From the NCBI RefSeq assembly GCF_001028625.1, contig NZ_CP011805.1:1178001-1242000 (forward strand): a DNA stretch of 64,000 bases, read 5' to 3'. This DNA comes from Pelagerythrobacter marensis. GTDB taxonomy: Bacteria > Pseudomonadota > Alphaproteobacteria > Sphingomonadales > Sphingomonadaceae. This document shows, one piece after another, positions 17,378 through 25,962 of the stretch (position 1 is the first letter of the stretch; each line of letters opens with the position of its first letter). The translations under genes were made by a program, and so were the position numbers. The notes under the pieces are model-generated. The model saw only the letters and a program-made list of their open reading frames with translations, was not told where the DNA came from and did no database searches.

Positions 17378-18693
17378 TGCGCCACATTGCCATAATCGGA
17401 TCCGGTCCTGCCGGCTATTACACCGCAGAAGCTGCGCAGAAGCGTTGGGGCGAAGAGATCCGGGTCGACATCTTCGACATGCTTCCCGTGCCATATGGGC
17501 TGATCCGCACCGGGGTGGCCCCCGATCATCAGTCCATCAAAGGGGTCAGCCGGCGGTATGAGGCCACGGCCCTGACCGAGAACGTTCGCTTCGTCGGGAA
17601 CGTGACCGTGGGACAGGACATAACCGTCGCCGAACTGCAATCGCTCTACGATGCTGTGGTCTTCGCCACTGGCGCGCCGAACGATCGCGCGCTGGGTCTG
17701 GACGGAGAAAACCTCGACAACGTGTTCGGCAGTGCCGCGTTCGTCGGGTGGTACAACGGCCACCCGCAGTTCGCCGGCCTCGCCCCCGATCTTTCGGGCA
17801 AGAACGCAGTGGTGATCGGAATGGGCAATGTCGCACTCGACGTGGCGCGCATTCTGGCCAAGACGGAAGCAGAGTTCGCCGGATCGGACATCGTGGCACA
17901 TGCTCTCGATGCGCTGATCGCGTCAAACCTGCGCACGATCACGATCATCGGACGGCGCGGCCCGCACCAGATCATGATGACGCCCAAGGAACTGGGCGAA
18001 CTGATGCATCTCGATCGGGCCAGCCCGCGCGTCGCGCCGGACGATCTGCCGCCGGAAGCGGACGACGCCCTGCTGGAACCGGGATTGCGCAAATCGGTCG
18101 CGCATCTGCGCAGCTTCGCCGCGATTCCCGAAAGCGAGCGCGCCGACAAGGCGATCGAGATCGATTTCGACATGTTCGCCAGCCCCACGCGCCTGCTCGG
18201 CGATGGAAAGGTCGAGGCAATCGCGCTTGAACGCACTCGGGTGGAGGCTGGCAAGGCAATCGGGACCGGCGAAACCTATACTGTGCCGGCCGACCTGGTG
18301 ATCAGCTGCATCGGCTATCGCAGCTCGCCCATACCCGGTGTGCCATTCGACGAGCGTGCAGGCCGCTTCGCCAATGACGAGGGGCGCATCCTGCCGGGTC
18401 TCTATTGCGTGGGTTGGGCGCGACGCGGCCCCACCGGCACGATCGGCACCAACCGGCCCGACGGTTTCGGAGTGGTCGAAAAGATTGCGGATGACATGGC
18501 CGCGGGCCGCCTGGGCCGCAGCGACAGGCTGGGCCGTGCCGGTTTCGACAAGCTCGCCGAACAGCGCGGGCTGGACGTGGTCACGTTTCGCGACTGGAAG
18601 AGGATCGAGGAAGCCGAAGCACAGGCCGCGCGCGACGGCGCCCCGCGCGAAAAATTCGTCGATGTCGACGCGATGATCAACGCCCGCAAGTAG
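17377..18693 (+). CDS. fprA: Ferredoxin/adrenodoxin--NADP+ reductase, FprA type
   Basis: A 438-residue flavoenzyme of the adrenodoxin-reductase family, which moves electrons between NADPH and ferredoxins. The FAD-binding motif is at the start (HIAIIGSGPAGYYTAE), with LPVPYGLIRTGVAPDH, and an NADP-binding fold (AVVIGMGNVALDVARIL). The family segment IIGRRGPHQIMMTPKEL and the C-terminal GWARRGPTGTIGTNRPDG are intact. A likely partner is the adrenodoxin-type ferredoxin at 48417-48752; that pairing is inferred. It is distinct from the short plant-type Fpr. Confidence 0.93.
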   Translation: MRHIAIIGSGPAGYYTAEAAQKRWGEEIRVDIFDMLPVPYGLIRTGVAPDHQSIKGVSRRYEATALTENVRFVGNVTVGQDITVAELQSLYDAVVFATGAPNDRALGLDGENLDNVFGSAAFVGWYNGHPQFAGLAPDLSGKNAVVIGMGNVALDVARILAKTEAEFAGSDIVAHALDALIASNLRTITIIGRRGPHQIMMTPKELGELMHLDRASPRVAPDDLPPEADDALLEPGLRKSVAHLRSFAAIPESERADKAIEIDFDMFASPTRLLGDGKVEAIALERTRVEAGKAIGTGETYTVPADLVISCIGYRSSPIPGVPFDERAGRFANDEGRILPGLYCVGWARRGPTGTIGTNRPDGFGVVEKIADDMAAGRLGRSDRLGRAGFDKLAEQRGLDVVTFRDWKRIEEAEAQAARDGAPREKFVDVDAMINARK

Positions 18694-18758
18694 CGCTCCG
18701 ACTGGACAGACCGGTTGCGATATGGAACCTTCCTCTCTGAGAGAGAGGAGACTGCACC

Positions 18759-20630
18759 ATGGCCGCATTCGATCTGGTTATCCGCAACGGAACGATCGTG
18801 GATGGAACCGGCGCCGATCGCTTCATCGGGAATGTGGCGATCCTTGACGGAATCATCGCGCAAGTTGGCGAAGTCGCCGGCGATGGGCGCGAGGAGATCG
18901 ATGCCTCGGGCAAGATCGTCACTCCCGGTTTCGTCGACATTCACACCCATTACGATGGCCAGGCGACCTGGGACCAGGAGATGGCGCCTTCCAGCTGGCA
19001 CGGGGTCACGACCGTCATCATGGGCAATTGCGGCGTCGGTTTCGCACCCGCTGCGCCCGACCGACACGAATGGCTGATCGGCCTGATGGAAGGGGTGGAG
19101 GACATTCCCGGAACCGCGCTGGCTGAAGGCATTACCTGGGAATGGGAGACGTTCCCCGAATATCTCGATGCGCTGGAGAAGCTGCCGAGGACAGTGGATG
19201 TTGGCACCCACGTCCCCCACGGCGCGGTGCGCGCCTATGTCCTGGGCGACCGGGAAAAACCCGGCGCGGAACCGACCGAGGCCGATGTGGCCGAAATGGG
19301 CCGGATCGTGGAGGAAGGCGTTCGCGCCGGCGCGCTGGGCTTTTCCACCAGTCGCACGGTGATTCACAAATCCGTCGATGGCGAACTGGTCCCCGGCACC
19401 ACCGCGACGGCGGAGGAACTGATAGAAATCGGCCGGGCCATGGGCCGCGCGGGGCACGGCGTGTTCGAAATGGCCAGCGATCTCAACCGTGATTGGAACG
19501 AATTCGACTGGATGGGCCGCCTCAGCCGCGAAACCGGTTTGCCCGTAACCTTCGCCGCGCTGCAATCGATCGCAAAGGAACTGCCGCTGGACGAGCAGAT
19601 CGCCACGATGCGCGCGGAAAACGACAATGGCGCGAATATCGTCGCCCAGATCGCGCTGCGCGGAAACGGGGTCATCATGGCCTGGCGCGGTACGGTCCAC
19701 CCGTTTCGCTTCCGGCCCGGCTGGCAGGAGATCGCCGACCTGCCGTGGGAAGCGCAGAAGGAAAAGCTGTTCGATCCGGCGTTCAAGGCCCGGCTGCTCA
19801 GCGAAGCGAACGATTTCAGCAGCGCGCCGCCAGACATGCTCGGCCTGCTGATGATCGTCGTTGCCGGCTGGACGATGCAGTTCGAGATGGACGAGGATTT
19901 CGATTACGAACCCGGACCGGAAGCAAGCGTGCAGTCACGAGCGGCAGCGGCCGGGATCAGCTGCGAAGAATACGCTTACGACATGCTTTGTCGCAACGAC
20001 GGCACTGGCTTCATCTACCTGCCGATCCTCAATTACGCCGATGGCAACCTCGATTTCCTCGAAGAACTGCAGCGCGCAGACGACACCGTCAATTCGCTGT
20101 CGGACGGCGGCGCGCATTGCGGGACGATCTGCGATGCGGCGAGCCCGACTTTCATGCTCCAGCACTGGGTTCGCGACCGTTCACGCGGTGATCGCATCGG
20201 CCTCGAACACGCGATCAAGCGCCAATGCGCCGATACTGCACGTCTCTATGGCCTGGAAGATCGCGGCGTAATCGCACCCGGCTATCTCGCCGATCTCAAC
20301 ATCATCGATATGGAGCGGTTGCGGCTTGGCAGCCCCTGGCTCGCGTTCGATCTGCCTGCCGGTGGCAAGCGGCTGTTGCAGAAGGCGGAAGGCTACGTCG
20401 CCACGATCAAGAGCGGCGTGGTGACCTTCCGCGATGGTCGATGGACCGGGGAAACGCCGGGCGGTCTGATCCGCGGCCCGCAACGCACGGAACTGCGCGA
20501 AGCAGCTTCCGCTAGCTTGCCTGTCTATACCACGGTCTCCACGGAGCGGAGTGCAAGTTGTTCTTGTGAGGATTACTGGGATGATATACAATGTAGTAAC
20601 CACAGCACGGGAAAGGTGCATTATGACTAG
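18759..20630 (+). CDS. N-acyl-D-amino-acid deacylase-type amidohydrolase with aberrant C-terminus
   Basis: A 623-residue metal-dependent amidohydrolase. The N-terminal barrel entry with metal ligands is clear (VTPGFVDIHTHYDGQ), and the D-aminoacylase-type features are present (GVTTVIMGNCGVGFAP; SLSDGGAHCGTICDA; GYLADLNIIDMERL). The family normally ends near RGPQRTELREAA. Here the frame continues about 40 residues into Ser/Cys-rich sequence with no family likeness. A TAG at 20513-20515 lies one frame away, so a one-base deletion may have removed the original stop. The substrate is not assignable. Confidence 0.88.
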   Translation: MAAFDLVIRNGTIVDGTGADRFIGNVAILDGIIAQVGEVAGDGREEIDASGKIVTPGFVDIHTHYDGQATWDQEMAPSSWHGVTTVIMGNCGVGFAPAAPDRHEWLIGLMEGVEDIPGTALAEGITWEWETFPEYLDALEKLPRTVDVGTHVPHGAVRAYVLGDREKPGAEPTEADVAEMGRIVEEGVRAGALGFSTSRTVIHKSVDGELVPGTTATAEELIEIGRAMGRAGHGVFEMASDLNRDWNEFDWMGRLSRETGLPVTFAALQSIAKELPLDEQIATMRAENDNGANIVAQIALRGNGVIMAWRGTVHPFRFRPGWQEIADLPWEAQKEKLFDPAFKARLLSEANDFSSAPPDMLGLLMIVVAGWTMQFEMDEDFDYEPGPEASVQSRAAAAGISCEEYAYDMLCRNDGTGFIYLPILNYADGNLDFLEELQRADDTVNSLSDGGAHCGTICDAASPTFMLQHWVRDRSRGDRIGLEHAIKRQCADTARLYGLEDRGVIAPGYLADLNIIDMERLRLGSPWLAFDLPAGGKRLLQKAEGYVATIKSGVVTFRDGRWTGETPGGLIRGPQRTELREAASASLPVYTTVSTERSASCSCEDYWDDIQCSNHSTGKVHYD

Positions 20631-20871
20631 AGTTTTTGCATTTGTTGCATTTACGGCGCTCGTATTAACACCTTTTTACAGCGCCAAAGCCTATCGCTGC
20701 GACTCACCTTCGTCTGCATTCATTTGGTGGGATCAAAATTACGATGGCTCTTTTTCGTTAGAGGAATGGCAATTTGCTGACCTGGGCGATTTTTCTGTCG
20801 CTGACGCGAACAATAATGGGTTGGTCTCCGCTCCGGAGTACGCATATTATTACGATGTAACATGCGGATAA
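20623..20871 (+). CDS. Small secreted protein with two EF-hand loops
   Basis: An 82-residue protein with a signal peptide (MTRVFAFVAFTALVLTPFYS, cleavage after AKA). The mature part carries two 12-residue calcium-loop patterns: DQNYDGSFSLEE and DANNNGLVSAPE. Both have acidic or Asn ligands at positions 1, 3 and 5, Gly at 6 and Glu at 12. One Cys follows the signal peptide and one is near the C-terminus. Calcium binding in the periplasm or outside is inferred. GGGAAAGG precedes the start, and the first 8 bases overlap the amidohydrolase tail. The sequence is AT-rich, unlike the neighbours, and so is the gap 20872-21020. Confidence 0.75.
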   Translation: MTRVFAFVAFTALVLTPFYSAKAYRCDSPSSAFIWWDQNYDGSFSLEEWQFADLGDFSVADANNNGLVSAPEYAYYYDVTCG

Positions 20872-21020
20872 AAAAATAGCGGATAGTCTTTATGCTTTCT
20901 TATTAAATGAGGAGGGATTTTACGCCTATTTTTACCAGTCTCTAAATACACCAGATTAAGAAAAACTGCGTTTAAATAACTTTTGAAAAACGATCAAGTT
21001 TTAGTTTTTTAAATACTGCA

Positions 21021-22148
21021 TCAGACCCGCATCGGCATCAGGACGTAGAGCGCCGGACTGTTCGCATCCTGGCGGATCAGAGTCGGGGCGCCCGCATCGG
21101 CCAGGTGCAGTTCGACCGTGTCGCTGTCGATCTGGCTGAGGATATCTTTCAGATAATTGGCGTTGAAGCCGATCTCGAACCCGTCGGCCGAATAATCCGC
21201 CGGGACTTCTTCCGCAGCAGTTCCATTGTCCGGGCTGGTGACCGACAGCGTGACCTTGTCCTGATCCAGCCCCATCTTGACTGCGCGCGTCTTTTCCGTG
21301 GCGATTGTCGCAACACGGTCGACGCCTTCGTAAAGGCTGCGCGGGTCGAGCTTCAGCAGCTTGTCGTTTCCGGTCGGAATCACGCGGCTGTAGTCGGGAA
21401 ACGTTCCGTCGATCAGTTTGCTGGTCAGAACGACCCCCCCCTCGCCCCCGAGGGTGAAGCGGATCTTGCTGGCCGAAAGATCGACCTGGACATTCCCGTC
21501 CAGCGATTCTTCCAGCAGCTTGCGCAGTTCTGCCACCGCTTTGCGCGGAACGATCACGTCGGGCATCCCCTGCGCGCCGTCGGGCTGGTCGATCGTGAAT
21601 CGGGCAAGCCGGTGGCCATCGGTCGCCGCTGCCTTCAGCACCGGCTTGTCTTCTTCCGAAACGTGCAGGAATATCCCGTTGAGGTAGTACCGCGTCTCCT
21701 CGGTCGAAATCGCAAAACGGGTGCGGTCGACCAGTTCGGCCAACGTCTTCGCAGGAATCTCGAAACTGGTCGGCAGATCGCCTTCGACGATGACCGGAAA
21801 GTCGTCACGCGGCAGGGTGGGCAACTGGAACCGGCTGCGCCCGGCCTTGACCGTCATGCGATTTTCGCTCGTCTCCAGGCTGACCTGGCTGCCCTCGGGC
21901 AACTTGCGGGCGATATCGAACAGAAGGTGCGCCGAAACCGTGATCGCACCCGGCGCATCGACCGAAGCGGCGGCCATGTTCTCCACCACCTGCAAATCGA
22001 GGTCGGTCGCCATGACCTTGAGCGATCCGCCATCGCCCGCTTCGATCAGGACGTTGGACAGAATTGGGATCGTATTGCGCCGCTCGACCACCGATTGCAC
22101 GTGGCTGAGACACCTGAGGAGCGTTGCGCGTTCGATAGTGGCCTTCAT
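21021..22148 (-). CDS. dnaN: DNA polymerase III sliding clamp (beta subunit)
   Basis: A 375-residue processivity clamp with the three-domain layout: MKATIERATLLRCLSHVQSV at the start, TDGHRLAR in the middle, and the C-terminus LYVLMPMRV, which matches the conserved MPMR(L/V) ending. It forms a ring around DNA and recruits polymerase, mismatch repair and HdaA partners. No dnaA or recF is adjacent, as is common in Sphingomonadales. The ATG at 22148 gives the family start. The 226 bases up to fabG hold no gene. Confidence 0.97.
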   Translation of the reverse strand: MKATIERATLLRCLSHVQSVVERRNTIPILSNVLIEAGDGGSLKVMATDLDLQVVENMAAASVDAPGAITVSAHLLFDIARKLPEGSQVSLETSENRMTVKAGRSRFQLPTLPRDDFPVIVEGDLPTSFEIPAKTLAELVDRTRFAISTEETRYYLNGIFLHVSEEDKPVLKAAATDGHRLARFTIDQPDGAQGMPDVIVPRKAVAELRKLLEESLDGNVQVDLSASKIRFTLGGEGGVVLTSKLIDGTFPDYSRVIPTGNDKLLKLDPRSLYEGVDRVATIATEKTRAVKMGLDQDKVTLSVTSPDNGTAAEEVPADYSADGFEIGFNANYLKDILSQIDSDTVELHLADAGAPTLIRQDANSPALYVLMPMRV

Positions 22149-22374
22149 CGCGTATCAATTCCCCCTTTGCGCTCACCGAAGTCGCGCTTGCAGACGGTCT
22201 GGCGCCCGAGTGCGGAGTTCCTGTTGAGACAATGCCCCGATGACAGGGCCCAAAAGACAGGTCCGCTGCCGGAATCGCCCGCGAGCGCCGGAATGTTCGT
22301 ATTATCCTTAGTCCCGGGGCGCATAGGGGCAAGAAAGAATGCCCCGCCGCCCCGATTCCTTGGGGATAAATCGG

Positions 22375-23127
22375 TCAGGAAAGCATCGCCATGCCGCCAT
22401 TTACGTGGAGCGTCTGCCCCGTGACGTAAGCGGCTTCGTCGCTTGCGAGATAGGCCACGGCCGCGCCGATATCGCCCCCCTCGCCCATCCGGCCCATCGG
22501 AATACGCGCGTTCAATGCGTCTTTCTGGGCATCGGGCAACTGGTCGGTCATCGCCGTGCGAATGAAGCCCGGTGCGACGCAATTGACCGTGATGCCCCGG
22601 CTTGCAAGCTCCTGCGCCAGGCTTTTCGACATGCCGACCAGCCCCGCCTTGGCTGCGGAATAGTTCATCTGCCCCGGATTGCCCGTGGTGCCCACGACGC
22701 TGGTGATGCTGACGATGCGCCCCTGCCGGGCCTTCATCATCGGCCGGGCCGCAGCCCGCATCAGGCGGAACGCAGCTTCCAGATTGATCCGCATTACCGC
22801 GTCCCATTCCTCGTCCTTCATCCGCATGGCGAGGTTGTCGCGCGTCACGCCGGCGTTGTTCACCAGGATATCGATCTGGCCCAGCGTATCGATCGTGGCG
22901 GGAACCAGTTCTTCCACCTGTGTCGTGTTCGACAGGTCGCAGGTAATCTCTACATGATCGCCCCCGACTTCATCGTTGATCTGCTCGCGGAAGGCGCGCA
23001 GTTTTCCGCTGTTCGAACCGCTGAGCGCAAGGCGCGCGCCCTGCCGAGCCAGGGCATAGGCGATCGCCGATCCAATCCCCCCGCTCGCACCGGTGACAAG
23101 GGCCGTCTTTCCTTCGAGCGAAAACAT
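22375..23127 (-). CDS. fabG: 3-oxoacyl-[acyl-carrier-protein] reductase
   Basis: A 250-residue short-chain dehydrogenase that reduces beta-ketoacyl-ACP with NADPH in fatty acid elongation. The cofactor motif TGASGGIG, the NNAG motif (LVNNAGVTRDN), the catalytic Ser (SITSVVG) and the YSAAK tetrad residues are all present. The end is GQTLHVNGGMAML, typical for FabG. AGGAGATCGG precedes the ATG. The start overlaps the fabD stop by one base (TAATG), so fabD-fabG are translationally coupled. acpP is not in this cluster. Confidence 0.96.
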   Translation of the reverse strand: MFSLEGKTALVTGASGGIGSAIAYALARQGARLALSGSNSGKLRAFREQINDEVGGDHVEITCDLSNTTQVEELVPATIDTLGQIDILVNNAGVTRDNLAMRMKDEEWDAVMRINLEAAFRLMRAAARPMMKARQGRIVSITSVVGTTGNPGQMNYSAAKAGLVGMSKSLAQELASRGITVNCVAPGFIRTAMTDQLPDAQKDALNARIPMGRMGEGGDIGAAVAYLASDEAAYVTGQTLHVNGGMAMLS

Positions 23128-24065
23128 TATCCGATCTCCTTCGCGAGCGCTTCGATATCTGCCATCGCAATCACGCTGACGGCCTGGGCTTCCTTGTCGA
23201 TACGGCCGATCATTGGGCCGAGAACCTTTCCGCCCAGTTCGATGAAGCTTTCCGCGCCGGCGGCGCGCATGGCCTGAACGCTTTCGCGCCAGCGCACGCG
23301 CCCGGTGACCTGTTCGACCAGCAGCCGCCGTTCCTGCGCGGGGTCGCTCACCTCGCTGGCTGTGACATTGGCGTATACCGGCAGGGTGAAAGCACCCGGG
23401 GCAGTCCTTTCCAGCGCTTCGGCCATCGCATCGGCTGCCGGACGCATGAGATCGCAATGGAAAGGGGCGGAGACCGGCAGAAGCACGCCCCGCTTGATGC
23501 CGTGATCTTTCACCATCGCCACGGCGCGTTCTATCGCGGCCTTGTGCCCCGAAAGCACGACCTGGCCGGGATCGTTATCGTTGGCCACCTGGCACACCTC
23601 ACCCTCAGCGGCGGCGTCTGCCAGGGCCTGTGCCTTCTCCAGGTCGGCGCCGAGCAGCGCACACATTGCGCCCTCTCCCACCGGAACGGCTGCCTGCATG
23701 GCCTGCCCGCGCAGCTTGAGCAGACGCGCGGTGTCGGCAAGCGAGAAGGCGCCGACCGCGCACAATGCGGAATACTCGCCCAGCGAATGCCCCGCTACGC
23801 AATCGCCCTTGTCGGCCAGCTTCACGCCGAACTCCCGCTCCAGCACGCGAAGCGTGGCAATCGAATTCGCCATGATCGCCGGTTGCGCGTTTTCAGTCAG
23901 GGTAAGCTGATCTTCCGGCCCATCCCGCATGATCTTCGACAAGTTCTGCGACAGCGCTTCGTCGACTTCTTCGAATACCTCACGCGCGGCGGGGCTGGCA
24001 TCGGCAAGGTCGGCACCCATGCCGACTTTCTGGCTGCCCTGGCCGGGAAAAACGAATGCTCGCAT
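23127..24065 (-). CDS. fabD: Malonyl CoA-acyl carrier protein transacylase
   Basis: A 312-residue acyltransferase that loads malonyl groups onto ACP. GQGSQKVGMGADL lies at the start and the nucleophile Ser in GHSLGEYSALCAVG. The active-site His is within APFHCDLM. The ATG at 24065 has a strong AAGGAGATCG upstream; longer in-frame sequence lacks a ribosome-binding site. The C-terminus ends at the coupled fabG start. It is probably expressed with fabG. Confidence 0.96.
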   Translation of the reverse strand: MRAFVFPGQGSQKVGMGADLADASPAAREVFEEVDEALSQNLSKIMRDGPEDQLTLTENAQPAIMANSIATLRVLEREFGVKLADKGDCVAGHSLGEYSALCAVGAFSLADTARLLKLRGQAMQAAVPVGEGAMCALLGADLEKAQALADAAAEGEVCQVANDNDPGQVVLSGHKAAIERAVAMVKDHGIKRGVLLPVSAPFHCDLMRPAADAMAEALERTAPGAFTLPVYANVTASEVSDPAQERRLLVEQVTGRVRWRESVQAMRAAGAESFIELGGKVLGPMIGRIDKEAQAVSVIAMADIEALAKEIG

Positions 24066-24092
24066 AACGATCTCCTTAGTCGCGGCGGGCAA

Positions 24093-24917
24093 CTATGCGC
24101 GGCCGGGCGCGCGGGCAAGCCCGAAGGGCACGATCTTGTTGGCACCGTCGTGCCCGATATCGGCAAAGCCAAGGTAAGGGATACCCGCCCGGTCGCACCA
24201 GTATCGTGCAATATCCTCTTCGCTCGTGCCGAAGGGCCGGTCGTTCTCGGGAACATCGGTGATCCTGCCGAGCCTCAGGCCGGCAATGCCCGACAGATGC
24301 TGCGTGACATGAAAGAACAGGCGGTCGATCGCATAAAGATGCTCCGACACCTCTTCCACCATGACCACGTGCCCAGCCAGGTCGGGCATAAGGTCGGTGC
24401 CGCAGAGCATGGCCAGAGTCATGAGATTGAAGGCCGCTGTCGGGCGTTCGTCCAGCGTCGCTTCGAGGCCGCCTTCCTCGCCGCAGAGCCAGTCGAGGGC
24501 ACGGCCCACGGCAGCATCGCCGCCGTCGCGGCGGATGTCGGCCACCATCGGTCCATGCACTGGCCGCCCGATACCCGCCCGGTAGAGCGCGGCGAGCAGA
24601 TAGCCGGTATCGGAATAGCCCAGGAACGCCTTGCCCCGTGCGGACGGCCCCATGCGCGTCACAGCTTCTGCCGCTATGCGATTGGAGCCATATCCACCGT
24701 GAGCGAACCATACCGCGTCGATATCGGGATCGTCGGCACATTCCAGCAGGGCCGCAAGCCGCGTTGCATCGTCCCCGGCGAAGTGGCCATGGCGCGCAAA
24801 GCATTGCCGGTGAAACACCAGATCGAGACCGGCGCGACCCGCGGCCAGATCGATCACGGCATCGGCGTATTCCCGTTCCAGCCGCTTGCCCGGCGCACAA
24901 ATCGCAATGCGTGTCAT
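24093..24917 (-). CDS. LD-carboxypeptidase (S66 family, muropeptide recycling)
   Basis: A 274-residue serine peptidase of the S66/LdcA family, which removes the terminal D-Ala from recycled muramoyl tetrapeptides. The nucleophile Ser is in FLGYSDTGYLL, preceded by WFAHGGYGSNRI. The triad Glu is in VMVEEVSEHLYAIDR, and the His is in FADIGHDGANKIVPFG. It is slightly shorter than E. coli LdcA (304 residues). It lies between fabD and tpiA on the same strand. Cytoplasmic location is expected, as no signal peptide is visible. Confidence 0.9.
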   Translation of the reverse strand: MTRIAICAPGKRLEREYADAVIDLAAGRAGLDLVFHRQCFARHGHFAGDDATRLAALLECADDPDIDAVWFAHGGYGSNRIAAEAVTRMGPSARGKAFLGYSDTGYLLAALYRAGIGRPVHGPMVADIRRDGGDAAVGRALDWLCGEEGGLEATLDERPTAAFNLMTLAMLCGTDLMPDLAGHVVMVEEVSEHLYAIDRLFFHVTQHLSGIAGLRLGRITDVPENDRPFGTSEEDIARYWCDRAGIPYLGFADIGHDGANKIVPFGLARAPGRA

Positions 24918-24996
24918 GTTTGCGATCTACGGCGAGCGGCCGGCGGCATCAAGGTTTCACCCGCGAGCCATCCCGGCTCCATCGGGCCGACACACC

Positions 24997-25761
24997 CTAG
25001 CTCTCGTAAACTTCCGCAGCGGCGATCACGATGCCCATGAAGCTTTCCGCCGTCAGGCTGGCCCCGCCGACCAGCGCGCCGCCCACTTCGTCAGCGGCGA
25101 GCAGTTCGCGCGCATTTTCCGCCTTCACCGACCCGCCGTAAAGGATACGAACGGCAGCGCCGTCTTCCTCGCCGAGAAGGTTCACCAGAAGGTTGCGGAT
25201 TTCGCGGTGCATCGTGCCGATATCCTCCACAGTGGGAGTCCGCCCGGTGCCGATCGCCCACACGGGTTCGTACGCGACGGTCAGCATTTCGGCAGGCCGA
25301 TCGAGCGTTTCGGGCAGCGACGCCTTCAACTGGGCAATGACGTGTTCGACCGCATTTCCGGCGTCGCGCACATCCTCCGTTTCGCCGCAGCACATGATCA
25401 CTCGCAAGCTCGCGGCGAGCGCGGCCTGCGCCTTCGCCCGAACGAGAGCGTCGGTCTCACCATGATTCTGGCGCCGTTCGCTGTGCCCCAGGATGACGAA
25501 CTTCGCCCCCGCATCCGCGGCCATCGTGGCGGAAATGTCCCCGGTATGGGCCCCATCGTCCGCCGGATGGCAGTCCTGGGCGCCGACGCCGATCTGCTCC
25601 ACTTCGCGGTGGGTGGCGTGAATCAGCGTGAAAGGCGGTGCCAGCGCAACTTCGACTTTCATCAGGTTTTGCGCCGCACGGTCGATGGCACGCGCCTGAG
25701 CCAGCATGGCCCGCGTGCCGTTCATCTTCCAGTTTCCAACGATGTAGGGCCGTTCGGCCAT
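24997..25761 (-). CDS. tpiA: Triosephosphate isomerase
   Basis: A 254-residue TIM barrel interconverting dihydroxyacetone phosphate and glyceraldehyde 3-phosphate. The catalytic residues are visible: Lys in IVGNWKMNG, His in ILGHSERR, and Glu in AYEPVWAIGTG. The phosphate loop is ILYGGSVKAENA. The start at 25761 gives the family N-terminus (MAERPYIVGNWKMN); in-frame sequence further upstream, to 25809, is not conserved. It is divergent from ppiD, and the 201 bases between hold both promoters. Confidence 0.97.
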   Translation of the reverse strand: MAERPYIVGNWKMNGTRAMLAQARAIDRAAQNLMKVEVALAPPFTLIHATHREVEQIGVGAQDCHPADDGAHTGDISATMAADAGAKFVILGHSERRQNHGETDALVRAKAQAALAASLRVIMCCGETEDVRDAGNAVEHVIAQLKASLPETLDRPAEMLTVAYEPVWAIGTGRTPTVEDIGTMHREIRNLLVNLLGEEDGAAVRILYGGSVKAENARELLAADEVGGALVGGASLTAESFMGIVIAAAEVYES

Positions 25762-25962
25762 GGCGAATCCTGCTTCCTTGATCCCGATTTCAACGATTCC
25801 GATCGCCATCTAATATGGGGCGACGGGCCCGGCTTGCCAGATGCTTCATCTTGCAACGCCAAAAGCGTTGCCGACCTGTTGCCGGGAGGTCGCAGGGCGG
25901 ATAAAGCGCTCGCCGCACAGCGCAACCCCTAATCGCATCTGGCCTACGGAACATTCCCTAAC

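Noticed and set aside
21021..22148. Replication origin near dnaN
   Set aside because: No dnaA, no DnaA-box cluster and no origin-like AT-rich repeat array next to dnaN; the AT-rich patch at 20560-21020 looks acquired instead.
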